Source: Haloterrigena turkmenica DSM 5511
Lineage (GTDB): Archaea > Halobacteriota > Halobacteria > Halobacteriales > Natrialbaceae
Length of the DNA: 64,000 bases
Direction: 5' to 3'
Assembly: GCF_000025325.1 (NCBI RefSeq)
Contig: NC_013743.1
Coordinates: 3,782,001 to 3,846,000 of the forward strand
Below are positions 42,193-51,587 of the stretch, piece after piece. The notes beneath the pieces were generated by a model. That model saw nothing but the letters and a program-made list of their open reading frames with translations. It searched no databases and had not been told where the DNA came from. How positions within the stretch are numbered: the first letter of the stretch is position 1; each line of letters starts with the position of its first letter. Both the position numbers and the translations under genes were made by a program.

Positions 42193-43328
42193 CGGAGTCC
42201 CCCGAAACCGCCGCGGGCGAGGAGCCGGCCGACGGCAGGGAAGACGAGTTCGTCCGGACCCCGCCCGAGGATCTGGCTCGGCGCGTGTTCGACGTGAACC
42301 CGGTCAGCACCGTCGTGATCGATTCGGCGGGAAACTACGCCTTCGCGAACGAACGAGCGGCGGAAACGCTCGGCCGGACGAACGAGGAGATCGTCGGCCG
42401 AGCGTACGACGACGCCGAGTGGAACATCTACTACGACGACGGGTCGCCCGTTCCGACGTCGGAGAACCCGGTCACGCGCGTCCTCGAGACGGGCGAGCCC
42501 GTCTTCGGCTTCGAACACTGGATCGAACTCCCCGACGGCTCCGAGCGGTGGCTCTCGAGCAATTCGGCCCCTGTACTGGACGACGACGGCGACGTGGAGT
42601 ACGTCGTCGTCTCCTTCGAGGACGCGACGGCGCTGAAGCGCCGCGAGGAGCGGTTGACCAGCGACCACGTCCGGCGCCTCGAGTTCCGCACGGACCGGGC
42701 CGCGGTCCCGCCCTCGCTTCGGGTCGCGGACGGCGAGATCCGACTCGAGGTCGACTCGGTCGTCCCGCTGCAAAACGGGACGACGGTCCAGTACATGGGG
42801 ACGTCGGACCTTCCAGCGAGCGAGTTCGTTACCGCCGTCGAGGAGGTCTCCCACTACCGCGACGCGCGGCTGCTCAGTTCGATCGACGGCTACCATCGCG
42901 TCGAGGCGACGGCGGAGTCGGAGACGGTCTCGCAGGTGTTTCCGGACCTCGGCGGCCGCGCCTGCGCCGTTGTCATCGCTCCCGACGAGGTCCGGTTTCT
43001 GGGCGAGTTGCCCGGCGACGTGGACCCCCGGCAGGCCGCGGCCGGGATCCGGTGGTTCCACCCCGAAGTCGAACTGGTCTCCGAGGACCTCGTCTACTCG
43101 CCGCAACTGCTGTACGGCGTCGTCGCCGACGCGCTCACCGAGCGACAGCTGTCGGCGCTCGACGCCGCCTACTTCGGCGGCTACTTCGATACGCCCCGAA
43201 CCAGCACCGGCGACGAGTTGGCCGACCGCTTCGACGTCACGCGCCAGACGTTCAACCAGCACCTGCGCAAGGCCCAGCGAACCGTCTTCCGACATCTCTT
43301 CGAGAAGTCCGGCGCGGACGCACGCTGA
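42189..43328 (+). CDS. PAS domain HTH_10 (Bat-like) transcriptional regulator
   Basis: A 379-residue regulator: PAS sensor (about 27-155; VFDVNPVSTVVIDSAGNYAFANERAAETLGRT, FEDATALKRREERL), a central alpha/beta region (165-310) typical of bacterio-opsin activators, and a C-terminal HTH_10 (about 318-372; LTERQLSALDAAYFGGYFDTPR, ADRFDVTRQTFNQHLRKAQRTVF). No GAF domain. The PAS signal (redox, light or ligand) is unknown. Start GTG overlaps the stop of a small upstream ORF. Confidence 0.93.
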   Translation: MTESPETAAGEEPADGREDEFVRTPPEDLARRVFDVNPVSTVVIDSAGNYAFANERAAETLGRTNEEIVGRAYDDAEWNIYYDDGSPVPTSENPVTRVLETGEPVFGFEHWIELPDGSERWLSSNSAPVLDDDGDVEYVVVSFEDATALKRREERLTSDHVRRLEFRTDRAAVPPSLRVADGEIRLEVDSVVPLQNGTTVQYMGTSDLPASEFVTAVEEVSHYRDARLLSSIDGYHRVEATAESETVSQVFPDLGGRACAVVIAPDEVRFLGELPGDVDPRQAAAGIRWFHPEVELVSEDLVYSPQLLYGVVADALTERQLSALDAAYFGGYFDTPRTSTGDELADRFDVTRQTFNQHLRKAQRTVFRHLFEKSGADAR

Positions 43329-43375
43329 CAGGTCAGCGTCCGCCCTTACTACGACCGCTTGCGTAGTGAAACGTA

Positions 43376-43732
43376 ATGGACGAGGATACGATCCACACAG
43401 ATGTCGTCCCCGCTCGACCGATCGGCGAGGACAGCGTCGGCCACGACCCCACCACGGAGACGTTTCACACCCGCTTCGATGCGGCGTTCGGAACGGAGCG
43501 CGACGCGGTCACCGAGGCGCTCACCGCCACGATCGTCGAGACCGTCGGCGCCGTCACGAACCGCGATCCCTGTAGCATGGCGCCGCTGTTCGCGACCGTC
43601 GATCCCGAGTCGCTCGCCGACCTCGTAACGTCGACTCGCGACCACCCGCTCACCGTGAGCTTTTCGTACGAGGACTGTCACGTGAGCGTCTCGAGCGACG
43701 GAACTGTCGTCGTCAAGCTCTCTAACGACTGA
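43376..43732 (+). CDS. HalOD1 output domain protein
   Basis: A 118-residue protein whose C-terminal two thirds match the HalOD1 domain, a small haloarchaeal output module of signal-transduction proteins: ALTATIVETVGAVTNRDPCSMAPLFATVDPESLADLV, then VSFSYEDCHVSVSSDGTVVVKL. As a stand-alone protein it probably takes part in a signalling chain by protein contact. It lies 47 bp after the PAS-HTH_10 regulator on the same strand, a suggestive neighbour. Confidence 0.87.
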   Translation: MDEDTIHTDVVPARPIGEDSVGHDPTTETFHTRFDAAFGTERDAVTEALTATIVETVGAVTNRDPCSMAPLFATVDPESLADLVTSTRDHPLTVSFSYEDCHVSVSSDGTVVVKLSND

Positions 43733-43828
43733 TTTCGTTTTCTCGGGAGCGGTGAATTGGCTTCCGAGCGCGGATCGTATCGAACGTAACCGACGGACTG
43801 AAGGTCGTCACCTTCGACGGGAGACCTG

Positions 43829-44419
43829 ATGGCTGACGAACTAAAGCGACGAGCCGTCCACGCGAGCGGGGCGGGACTGGTCGCGCTCTATCTCCTCGCC
43901 GCTCAGTTCGATCTCGGACTGACCTGGGATCGATTTCAGCTCCTGATGGGCCTCCTCGCGGTCGGGACGATCGCCCTCGAGTTCCTCCGGCTCTACGTCG
44001 GCCTCGAGTTGTCGCTCTACGACTCGCTGACCCGGGAGTACGAACAGAACCAGTTCGCCGGCTACGGCTACTACATGCTCAGCATGACGGTCGCCGTGTT
44101 GTTCTTCGAGCCCCGCGTCGCCCTCCCGGCGATGCTGATGCTCGCGATCGGCGATCCGATCAGCGGGACCGTCTCGGACGACAGCCTCAAGTTCGTCAAG
44201 GGGCCGAGGGTGCTGGTCACGATGTTCGTCGTCTCGGCGCTCATCGCCGCGCCCTTTCTCCACGAGACGCCGCTGGCCGTCGTCGCGGCCGCGATCGGCG
44301 CGACCGTCGCCGACGGCGTCAAACTCAGAATCGGCGACTACATCGTCGACGACAACCTGACGATCCCCATCTACGCCGGCCTGCTGGCGACGCTCGTCCT
44401 CGAGTTCGGGCCGGTTTAA
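43829..44419 (+). CDS. Dolichol kinase-like / polyprenol phosphate-metabolising membrane protein
   Basis: A 196-residue membrane protein with about six or seven helices, resembling the SEC59/DGK1/VTE5 group of CTP-dependent lipid kinases: ELKRRAVHASGAGLVALYLL at the N-terminus, then LMLAIGDPISGTVSDDSLKFVKGPRVLVTMFVVSALIA and AAIGATVADGVKLRIGDYIVDDNLTIPIYAG. The GDP and D(D)NLTIP motifs are typical. It probably phosphorylates dolichol or a similar polyprenol used in glycosylation. The substrate is inferred. Confidence 0.85.
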   Translation: MADELKRRAVHASGAGLVALYLLAAQFDLGLTWDRFQLLMGLLAVGTIALEFLRLYVGLELSLYDSLTREYEQNQFAGYGYYMLSMTVAVLFFEPRVALPAMLMLAIGDPISGTVSDDSLKFVKGPRVLVTMFVVSALIAAPFLHETPLAVVAAAIGATVADGVKLRIGDYIVDDNLTIPIYAGLLATLVLEFGPV

Positions 44420-44955
44420 AATTTATTCGTCCGATTTTCACAGTACAGGTGCGTCTTCAACGGTAACAGGAGTTGGGACGAACGGAAACACGCGTTCTAC
44501 TCATTCTGGCGGCTAGGGGTTGCCACTCCCTCCCCAACCGATTTCTCCTCACGGGTGCTTCGCACCCGTTCGGATGATTCGCGGAACCTTCGGTTCCGCG
44601 CTAACGCTCACTCCGTGCAGTCGTTCGCTCATCCACTGGAAGACGCTTCACGTCTTCCAAGCCGCTGTTCGCTCCGTCTGCTCACGGGCGCTTCGCGCCC
44701 GTTCGCATGGTATGCGAGACCTTCGGTCTCGCACTACTCACAGAGACCTCGCGCGGTATCGACGGCTGTCCTCACTCTCGATTACGGGTCACTTCGTTCC
44801 CCGTTCGCATTCGAGGTGCTCTCCAGTCGCACCTCGCTTCGCTCGGACAGCCGACAGCGCGCGCCACCGCAGAACGGGGTCACGGACTAGAGCGCAACGG
44901 AGAAAAGCGATAGTGAACGCGACTAAAACTACCGAAACCACGCTTCGGTCGCCGG
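44420..44955. other. 536-bp non-coding region dominated by a hairpin array
   Basis: It lies between the dolichol-kinase-like gene and the convergent ABC permease. 44521-44541 carries the repeat tail shared with 34.7 kb; 44551-44836 holds at least six hairpins. ORFs crossing it in several frames are serine/arginine-rich and are explained by the repeats. An AT patch after the stop (gtttaaaatttattc) may serve as terminator of the upstream gene. Confidence 0.65.
44521..44836. repeat. Hairpin array with a tandemly duplicated two-hairpin unit
   Basis: Perfect hairpins: H1 44551-44569 (8 bp), H2 44580-44600 (9 bp), H3 44637-44659 (9 bp, CTTCA loop), H4 44684-44702 (8 bp), H5 44713-44733 (9 bp), and a looser one at 44812-44836 (8 bp, 9-nt loop). 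H1, H2, H4 and H5 all have a TTC loop. H1+H2 and H4+H5 are a direct repeat about 133 bp apart with similar linkers (tcggatgatt, tcgcatggta). Stem differences are compensatory: T-A to C-G in H1/H4; three pairs in H2/H5. Confidence 0.75.
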
Positions 44956-45798
44956 TCAGAGGTCGGTCGTTCGGAACCGCCAGTAGCCGACACCGAGCGC
45001 GAGGACGATCCAGCCGGCCAGCACCGCGAGCGCGAACGCCGGCGTCTGGTAGAACGTCGGTTCCGGCGGCGGTCTGACGAACGTCCCGCCCTCGAGATCG
45101 GGAAAGAGCCCGGTGACGAGGTAGGTGTACGCCGCTATCGGATTCAGCGCGTCGACGAAGGCCACCCACTCGGGCGTCGTCGCGGGCCACGAGAAGCCGT
45201 GGGCGACGTAGAGCGCGATCCGCGGAAGCTGGGCCCACAGCTGGAAGAAGAAGAGCACGAAGACGCCGAACGCGGCGGCCGTCGCCCGGGTCGACGTACG
45301 GACGGTCGACGAGAGACCGACCGCGAGCGCGGTGAACGTCACGGCCAGCAGGACGAGGGCCGCGACGACGCCGGCGAACTGCGCGGGATCGACGGGCAGT
45401 CCCAGGGCCAGCCCCACCGGAACGGCGGCGACGAACGACACGACGATCGCCGCGGCGATCACGAGGCTCCGCGAGAGGAACGTTCCGACGACGACCGAGG
45501 CGCGATCGATCGGGAGGCCGAGGACCACCTTGAGGGCGCCGCTCGAGCGCTTTTCGACGACGGCGGACGCGAAGAAGGCCAGCGCCAGCAGCGGCGTAAC
45601 CATCGAGAACAGCGCGTACAGCCCCGTCGTCAGGGTGGGCGCGCTCCCGGACAGCCGCGCCGCCGTCCGCCCCTCGGAGTAGGTCAGGAGCGCGCCGAGG
45701 AGGACGTAGATCGCGCCCAGCATGTACACCTGCCGCTCGCGGACCGTGTCGAGCACGTCCTCGCGGACGAACAGCGCGAGGGCGGCCAGGTGACTCAC
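44956..45798 (-). CDS. ABC-2 type transporter permease
   Basis: A 280-residue membrane protein with six helices (about 28-48, 60-85, 110-135, 145-170, 180-200, 258-277). It has typical ABC-2/NosY-like features: an N-terminal amphipathic segment ALFVREDVLDTVRERQVYML, VVEKRSSGALKVVLGLPIDRASVVVGTFLSRS in the first cytosolic loop. It overlaps the upstream ATPase gene by 4 nt, so the two make one exporter. The cargo is unknown (drugs, lipids or a copper-chaperone-linked role as in NosFY are possible). Confidence 0.92.
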   Translation of the reverse strand: MSHLAALALFVREDVLDTVRERQVYMLGAIYVLLGALLTYSEGRTAARLSGSAPTLTTGLYALFSMVTPLLALAFFASAVVEKRSSGALKVVLGLPIDRASVVVGTFLSRSLVIAAAIVVSFVAAVPVGLALGLPVDPAQFAGVVAALVLLAVTFTALAVGLSSTVRTSTRATAAAFGVFVLFFFQLWAQLPRIALYVAHGFSWPATTPEWVAFVDALNPIAAYTYLVTGLFPDLEGGTFVRPPPEPTFYQTPAFALAVLAGWIVLALGVGYWRFRTTDL

Positions 45799-46730
45799 TG
45801 GGCGACACCCCGCGTGTAGCGTTCGAACAGGTCCTCAAGGGAGGTCTCGCTGGTCGTGACGTCCCGGACGGTCGCCGGCGAGTCGTAGAAGGCCGCGACG
45901 ACCGCCGCCTTCGCGGCGTCGTCGCAGGTCACCGTCACCGACGGCTCGTCGATCTCGACGTCGACCACGCCCTCGAGCGCTCGGACGTAGTCGACGACGT
46001 CGGCGGGGACCGCGGAGAGCGCGAGCGTCACGGCCGCTGAGCCGCCGGCGGACTCGCGCAACGCGTCGATCGAGTCGACGGCGACGAGTTCGCCGCCGTC
46101 CAGGATGCCGACGCGGTCGCAGACCGCCTCGACCTGCTCCATGATGTGACTCGAGAAGAAGACGGTCGCGCCGCGTTCGTTCTCCTCGCGGACGATTCGG
46201 CGCATGGTGCGCGCGCCGTTAGGGTCGAGCCCCGTCGAGGGCTCGTCCAGCACGAGGAGGTCCGGCCGGCCCGCCAGCGCCACGGCGAGCATGAGCCGCT
46301 GGGCCATCCCCTTCGAGTACTCCGCGACGGGGTAGTCGGCCGGGCCCTGCATCCCGACGCGGTCGATGAGGTCGTCGGGATCGTCGTCGGCGTCCTTGGC
46401 GTCGATGGCGAACTCGACGTGGTCGCGGCCCGTTCGGTCGCCGATCGGACCGTAGCCGTCGGGCAGGACGCCGATCCGATCACGGACGGCCGCGCTCTCG
46501 CTCGCGACGTCGCGGCCGAGGACGCGAATCGAGCCCGACGTGGGGGCGGCGTAGTCCAACAGGAGGTCGATGGTCGTTGACTTGCCGGCGCCGTTCGGGC
46601 CGAGAAAGCCGAAGATCTCGCCGGAGCGCACGGTGAGATCGAGGTCGTGGAGGGCGGTGACCGTTCGGCTTCCGCGGATGCCGAACCGCCGGTAGCGTTT
46701 GGTCACCCCGCGGAGTTCGATCGCAGACAT
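45795..46730 (-). CDS. ABC transporter ATP-binding protein
   Basis: A 311-residue ATPase. Walker A GPNGAGKST (44-52), the signature is YSKGMAQRL instead of LSGGQ (common in ABC-2 exporters), Walker B LLVLDEPSTGLDPNG and H-loop SSHIMEQVEAVCDRV. A C-terminal regulatory extension (220-311) ends SLEDLFERYTRGV. It energises the permease encoded just downstream. The divergent MFS gene begins 125 bp away, with an AT-rich ctattattatac between them that could serve both promoters. Confidence 0.94.
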   Translation of the reverse strand: MSAIELRGVTKRYRRFGIRGSRTVTALHDLDLTVRSGEIFGFLGPNGAGKSTTIDLLLDYAAPTSGSIRVLGRDVASESAAVRDRIGVLPDGYGPIGDRTGRDHVEFAIDAKDADDDPDDLIDRVGMQGPADYPVAEYSKGMAQRLMLAVALAGRPDLLVLDEPSTGLDPNGARTMRRIVREENERGATVFFSSHIMEQVEAVCDRVGILDGGELVAVDSIDALRESAGGSAAVTLALSAVPADVVDYVRALEGVVDVEIDEPSVTVTCDDAAKAAVVAAFYDSPATVRDVTTSETSLEDLFERYTRGVAQ

Positions 46731-46854
46731 ACGATCGACACGTCGGCGATCTATTATTATACTTTTGATGGGTTGGCCGGCGTCGGGTTCCGGTATCGGC
46801 AACACCGTACCGTTCAGGAGGCCTCAACACCGCCTGTCTCGAACGTGGAGGTCC

Positions 46855-48084
46855 GTGTCTCGGTTGCAGCGGTTCGAACGGGTGTCGCGGATTCGATCGG
46901 TGCTCGCGGAGGGTCGCGGGAAGATCCTGTTCGCCGTCGCGACCGGCTGGTGTTTCTCGATCGGCGTCCGACTCACCTATCCCGTGTTGTTACCCTTCCT
47001 GCGGGAGGCCTACGGCCTCGACCTGACGACGGCGGGATTCCTGCTGACGGCGCTGTGGCTCGCGTACGCGCTCGGACAGCTTCCCGGCGGGATCCTCGCC
47101 GACCGCCTCGGGGAGGGGAACATCCTCGTGGCGAGCTCGCTCGTCTCGGCGGTGGCGGTCGGCGTCGTCGCCATCGCGAACTCGGCGGCGCTGGTCTATC
47201 TCGCGACGGCCTGTTTCGGCTTCGGGACGGCGCTGTACGGCGTCGCCCGGTTCACTATCCTCTCGGACGTCTTCCCGAACAACGCGGGGACCGCGGTCGG
47301 CGTCACGATGGCCGCCGGCGAGGTCGGGAACGCCGCGCTCCCGCTCGCGGCCGGCGCCATCGCGACGACGCTGGCCTGGCAGTTCGGCTTCGGCCTCGCC
47401 GCGCCCGTCTTCCTGCTGGTCGCCGGCCTGCTGTGGGCCGTCGTCCCCGGCCGAACCTCCGGCGAGGGCAGCGCCGTCGACAGCCTCTCGCTCGAGACCG
47501 TCCGGTACGTCGCCGTCCAGCTGCGCCGCCGGGAGATCGTCGTCGTGACGGCGATCCAGATCCTCACCTACTGCGTCTGGCAGGCGTTTACGGGCTTCTA
47601 TCCGACCTACTTGATCGAGATCAAAGGGTTCTCGGAGGGGGTCGCCACGGCGCTGTTCAGCGCGTTCTTCGCGCTCGGGATCGTCGTCCAGCCGGCGACC
47701 GGGCGGCTCTACGACGAGTTCGGGATTCGACGGTCGCTACCGATCGTTCTGGGCGTCATGGCCGTCGCGCTCGTCGCCCTCCCGTTCCTCGAGGGGTTCT
47801 GGCCGGTCGTCGCCGGGACCGTGCTGCTCTCGAGTATCCTCGGGTACGGAACGATCACGCTGCCGTACATGACCGCGGCGTTCCCGACGGACATGCAGGG
47901 GACGGGCGTGGGATTCCTGCGGAGCACCTACATGACGATCGGCGCCGCGAGTCCGGTCCTGTTCGGCGCGCTCGCCGAACGGGGCTTTTTCGACGAGGGC
48001 TACGTCGTGCTGGCGGCGTTCGTCGTCTGTGCGATCGCGCTCGTTCGGTGGCTGCCGGGGCTCTCGGCGGCCGTGTCGGACTGA
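46855..48084 (+). CDS. MFS transporter
   Basis: A 409-residue carrier of the major facilitator superfamily with twelve helices. It has the loop 2-3 motif GILADRLGEGNILV (a variant of GxLaDrxGrr), a central charged loop (TSGEGSAVDSLSLETVRYVAVQLRRRE) and the matching second-half motif GRLYDEFGIRRSLPIV. GTG is preferred because ggagg sits four bases upstream; the longer frame reaches back into the divergent promoter. The substrate is unknown. Confidence 0.92.
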   Translation: MSRLQRFERVSRIRSVLAEGRGKILFAVATGWCFSIGVRLTYPVLLPFLREAYGLDLTTAGFLLTALWLAYALGQLPGGILADRLGEGNILVASSLVSAVAVGVVAIANSAALVYLATACFGFGTALYGVARFTILSDVFPNNAGTAVGVTMAAGEVGNAALPLAAGAIATTLAWQFGFGLAAPVFLLVAGLLWAVVPGRTSGEGSAVDSLSLETVRYVAVQLRRREIVVVTAIQILTYCVWQAFTGFYPTYLIEIKGFSEGVATALFSAFFALGIVVQPATGRLYDEFGIRRSLPIVLGVMAVALVALPFLEGFWPVVAGTVLLSSILGYGTITLPYMTAAFPTDMQGTGVGFLRSTYMTIGAASPVLFGALAERGFFDEGYVVLAAFVVCAIALVRWLPGLSAAVSD

Positions 48085-48103
48085 CCGGCGACCCGACGGC
48101 TCC

Positions 48104-49024
48104 TCACTGCCCCATCTCGGAGCGCTCGGGGATCGTTCCGACCATCGTCAGCGTGCGCCCGTCGACCGCGATGTCGTCGACCTCGCCGGCCAGCGTCCGA
48201 AGCTCCGTGCGAACGTCGTCGGTGATGTCGTCGGGATCGTCGAAGACGAACGCCCAGGTCGCCGTCTCGGGATCGCGCCCCGGCATCGACAGCCCCCAGC
48301 AGTAGATCTCGGGGATGTCGATGGTATCGACGAGCGGTTCCAGATACTCGCCGGTGACGAGGGGCTCCTCGGGCAGCGTCTCGAGGACGTGCGTCATCCA
48401 CGGGTCGACGTCCTCGAGTCGGTCGCGGTCGCCGTGTCTGGCGTCGATCGGGTTCTCGTAGCCGGTACCGAGGACTAGCGCGTCGTCGCCGACGGCGATC
48501 GGTCCCGCGGAGGTCTCGTCGGCGCCGTCGGCGACGGCGTAGCCGCCGTACTCGTCGGTGACGTCGTACTGTTCCGACTCCGCGAGTTGCGTCTCGAGCG
48601 CGTCGGCGTCGAACTGGCCGAGGACGACCTGCGTCGTCCCCTGGCTGACGAGCGCGTCGACCTGGTCCGGATAGACGTCGAGCACCTCGAGGACCGGCGA
48701 CTCGACGTCCTCGGCGGGCGGCAGGTCTTCCGCGTAATCGAACCGGCCGTTGCTCGCGTTGCCGTCGTCGAACAGCCACGCGCGGAACTCCCGGGCGTCC
48801 GACCAGTCGACCGTGACGCCGGGATCGGGCATCTGTTCTCGGCGAGCCTCGATGTCTCCCGCCGGGACGCCGTTGACCTGCTCGGTCGAGCCCTCCGTTC
48901 CGTCGTCGGAGCCGTTCTCGTTCGAATTCCCGTTACCACCGTCGTCGCCGCTCCCGAGACAGCCGGCGAGGCCGACGCCGGCGGCGACGACCAGTCCGCG
49001 CCGCGTCGTGGTCCACTCAGTCAT
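48104..49024 (-). CDS. Tat-exported lipoprotein of unknown function
   Basis: A 306-residue lipoprotein. TTRRGLVVAAGVGLAGC is a twin-arginine signal with lipobox ending in C22, followed by a glycine/asparagine/aspartate-rich linker to about residue 55. The rest is an acidic globular domain with no motif I recognise (VLEVLDVYPDQVDALVSQGTTQVVLGQF, GPIAVGDDALVLGTG, YCWGLSMPGRDPETATWAFVFDD). It is on the cell surface and convergent with the MFS gene. Confidence 0.85.
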   Translation of the reverse strand: MTEWTTTRRGLVVAAGVGLAGCLGSGDDGGNGNSNENGSDDGTEGSTEQVNGVPAGDIEARREQMPDPGVTVDWSDAREFRAWLFDDGNASNGRFDYAEDLPPAEDVESPVLEVLDVYPDQVDALVSQGTTQVVLGQFDADALETQLAESEQYDVTDEYGGYAVADGADETSAGPIAVGDDALVLGTGYENPIDARHGDRDRLEDVDPWMTHVLETLPEEPLVTGEYLEPLVDTIDIPEIYCWGLSMPGRDPETATWAFVFDDPDDITDDVRTELRTLAGEVDDIAVDGRTLTMVGTIPERSEMGQ

Positions 49025-49182
49025 GGTTTCGAGAACATCAGTACCGCTGAAAAGTACGCGGTGGATTATCAGTTTTCGAAGGACGACGAAAATTATCCAC
49101 TTCGGCGCGATTCACCGTCGATCGTTCCGGTGCGAGTGGCCGGCGAGACCGCTGTACCGGGCCGAAAACCGTTTCGAACCGG

Positions 49183-51546
49183 TCAGTGCCGTGTCGTCCG
49201 TTCTCGAGCCGATTCCATGAACGTCGCGTGGACGTCCGTCGTCGCCTCGTCGACCCGCTCCCGGCACCGCTCGTAGGTGCCGTCGGATTGCATCACCCAC
49301 CGGTTTCGGGTGTCCTGCAGGATCGTCTCGAGGATTTCGTCGAGACGCGACTGGAGCCGCGGGTCCTCGATCGGGGTGATCGCCTCGACGCGGTTGTCGA
49401 GGTTCCGGGTCATCCAGTCGGCCGAGCCGGTGTAGTAGCAGTCCTCGTCGCCCGCCCGGAAGTAGAAGATCCGCGAGTGCTCGAGGAACCGGCCGACGAC
49501 GCTGTGGACGTCGATGTTCTCGCTGACGTCCTCGAGTCCGGGCCGGAGCCGACAGATGTCGCGAACGATGAGATCGATATCGACGCCGGCCATCGACGCG
49601 CGGTAGAGTTCGCGGACGAGTTGCGGATCCTCTAACCGGTTCATCTTGGCGACGATGCGGGCGTCCTCGCCGTCGCGGGCGCGCTGGGCAACCGTCCGAA
49701 CGAGGTCGACAAACCGCTCGCGCATGTTGCCGGGAGCGACGAGCAGTTTGCGGTAGTCGCGGTGCATCGAGTGGCCCGTGAAGTAGTTGAACACGCGCAC
49801 GAGGTCCTGTCCGATGTCGGGATCGGCGGTCAGCAGGCCGAGATCCTCGTACTGCTTGGCGGTCTCGGAGTGATAGTTGCCGGTGCCGATGTGGGAGTAC
49901 AGTTGCACGCCGTCCTCTTCCTCCCGGACGACCAGCGAGGTCTTCGTGTGAGTCTTGTAGCCGATCGTCCCGTAGGCGACGTGGATCCCTTCCTCCTCGA
50001 GTTTCTTCGCCCACTCGAGGTTGTTCTCCTCGTCGAAGCGGGCTTTGAGTTCGACCATGACCGCGACCTGTTTGCCGTTGCGGGCGGCATCGATGAGCGT
50101 CTCGATGATCTTCGAGTCGCTGGCCGTGCGGTAGATCGCCGCCTTGATCGCCAGCACGTCCGGATCGTTGGCCGCCTCCTCGAGGAATCGCTGGACGGTG
50201 TCCTCGAAGGCGTGGTAGGGGTGGTGGACGAGGACGTCGCGGTCGCGGATCACGTCGAAGATGGGGCGACCGTCCTCGCGGGTTCCCAGCCGCGGGTGTG
50301 GCTGGGGCGTCCAGTCGGGCAACTGCAGTTCGGGCCGGTCGAGGGCAGCCAGTTCGAAGAAGTCCCGGTAGTCGAGCGGTCCGTCGAGATGGAACACCTC
50401 CCGCTCGTCGAGTTCGAGCTCCCGCCGGAGAATCTCGAGGACCTCCACGGGCGCGTCGCGTTCAATTTCGAGGCGGACGACGGTGGCGAACCGGCGCTCC
50501 TCCAGGACTTCCTCGATCATCTCGATGAGATCCTCGGCGACCTCCTCGTCGCGGCGAACCTCGGCGTTTCGCGTCACCCGGAACAGGGCCGTGTCGACGA
50601 CATCGACGTCCGGGAACAGCAGATCGAGGTTCGCTCGGACGACGTCCTCGAGGAGCACGTAGCGGTCGTCGTCGCCGAGCTGGACGAACCGGACCTGGTT
50701 TCGCGGGATCTTCACCCGCGAGAAGGTGAGATCGGCGCCGGGTCGTTCACGGGTCAGAACGCCGAGGGAAAGGCTCTGGTTCGAGATGAACGGGAACGGA
50801 TGGGCCGGATCGAACGTCAGCGGCGTCAGGGTCGGCAGGACCGAGCTCTCGAAGTAGTCCCGCACCTCCCGTCGCTCGGCGGCCGAGAGCTCGTCGTAGT
50901 CGACGATGTGGATCCCTTCCTCGTCGAGGGCGGGCCGGATCTCCTCGCGGTAGCAGCGACTCTGGCGCTCGAGCAGCGAGCGGGCCTCCGTCAGTGCCTC
51001 TCGCCACTGCTCGCGGGGCGTGCGGCCGTCAGGGGTCTCCTCGGTGATGCCGGCGGCGAGTTGCTGTTTCAGGCCGCCGACGCGCTTGCGGATGAACTCG
51101 TCGACGTTCTTCGTGAAGATCGCGAGGAACTTCACCCGCTCGAGCAGCGGGTTCTTCTCGTCGGTGGCCTCGTGGAGGACCCGCCGCTGGAAGGCGAGTT
51201 CGCTGAGTTCGCGGTTGAGGTAGTAGCGCGGATCCGAGAGGTTAACGGACTCGGCCCGGACGCCGCCCGCTCCCGAGGGCCGGTCGGTCGTCGTCGCGGC
51301 GTCCGCGACGCTCGTTTCGTCGACCGACAACGTGTCGGCGGGGAGAGCGCTGGTCGGCGCGGGTTCGTCGGCGTCGGAGCCACCGACCGCTGTCTCGACC
51401 GCATCGGGCTCGGACCCGGCTCCCTCGTCGGAATCAGCGGAAGGCGCGTCATCGGCATCCCCGTCGTACGCGAGCGACGCGTCGTCCTCGGCTCCCTCCT
51501 CGGCCGTCGCGTCGGTGTCGCTACTCGACGACCCGCCGTCGCTCAT
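49183..51546 (-). CDS. ppk1: Polyphosphate kinase 1
   Basis: A 787-residue enzyme that reversibly polymerises ATP gamma-phosphate into polyphosphate. Conserved blocks: YYLNRELSELAFQRRVLHEA (N domain), FVQLGDDDRYVLLEDV, HHPYHAFEDTVQRFLEEAA, AVMVELKARFDEENNLEWAKKLEEEG, the phosphohistidine region YSHIGTGNYH, and VVGRFLEHSRIFYF near the C-terminus. The first 120 residues are acidic and disordered. The frame is open 36 codons further to an ATG at 51654, through a (TCGG)5 tract, so the true start is uncertain. A phosphatase gene lies directly upstream. Confidence 0.95.
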   Translation of the reverse strand: MSDGGSSSSDTDATAEEGAEDDASLAYDGDADDAPSADSDEGAGSEPDAVETAVGGSDADEPAPTSALPADTLSVDETSVADAATTTDRPSGAGGVRAESVNLSDPRYYLNRELSELAFQRRVLHEATDEKNPLLERVKFLAIFTKNVDEFIRKRVGGLKQQLAAGITEETPDGRTPREQWREALTEARSLLERQSRCYREEIRPALDEEGIHIVDYDELSAAERREVRDYFESSVLPTLTPLTFDPAHPFPFISNQSLSLGVLTRERPGADLTFSRVKIPRNQVRFVQLGDDDRYVLLEDVVRANLDLLFPDVDVVDTALFRVTRNAEVRRDEEVAEDLIEMIEEVLEERRFATVVRLEIERDAPVEVLEILRRELELDEREVFHLDGPLDYRDFFELAALDRPELQLPDWTPQPHPRLGTREDGRPIFDVIRDRDVLVHHPYHAFEDTVQRFLEEAANDPDVLAIKAAIYRTASDSKIIETLIDAARNGKQVAVMVELKARFDEENNLEWAKKLEEEGIHVAYGTIGYKTHTKTSLVVREEEDGVQLYSHIGTGNYHSETAKQYEDLGLLTADPDIGQDLVRVFNYFTGHSMHRDYRKLLVAPGNMRERFVDLVRTVAQRARDGEDARIVAKMNRLEDPQLVRELYRASMAGVDIDLIVRDICRLRPGLEDVSENIDVHSVVGRFLEHSRIFYFRAGDEDCYYTGSADWMTRNLDNRVEAITPIEDPRLQSRLDEILETILQDTRNRWVMQSDGTYERCRERVDEATTDVHATFMESARERTTRH

Positions 51547-51587
51547 CGCTCGAGCGGTCGGCACGTCGTCGTCTCGATTCGTTCGGT

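Noticed and set aside
44551-44836. tRNA or other known structured RNA in the hairpin array
   Set aside because: No cloverleaf, no T-loop GGTTCGAATCC-type motif and no CCA-proximal acceptor stem; the hairpins are simple stems with three-base loops.
44520-45077. 185-codon plus-strand ORF and others across the hairpin array
   Set aside because: They consist of serine/arginine-rich translations of hairpin repeats and run into the antisense of the ABC permease.
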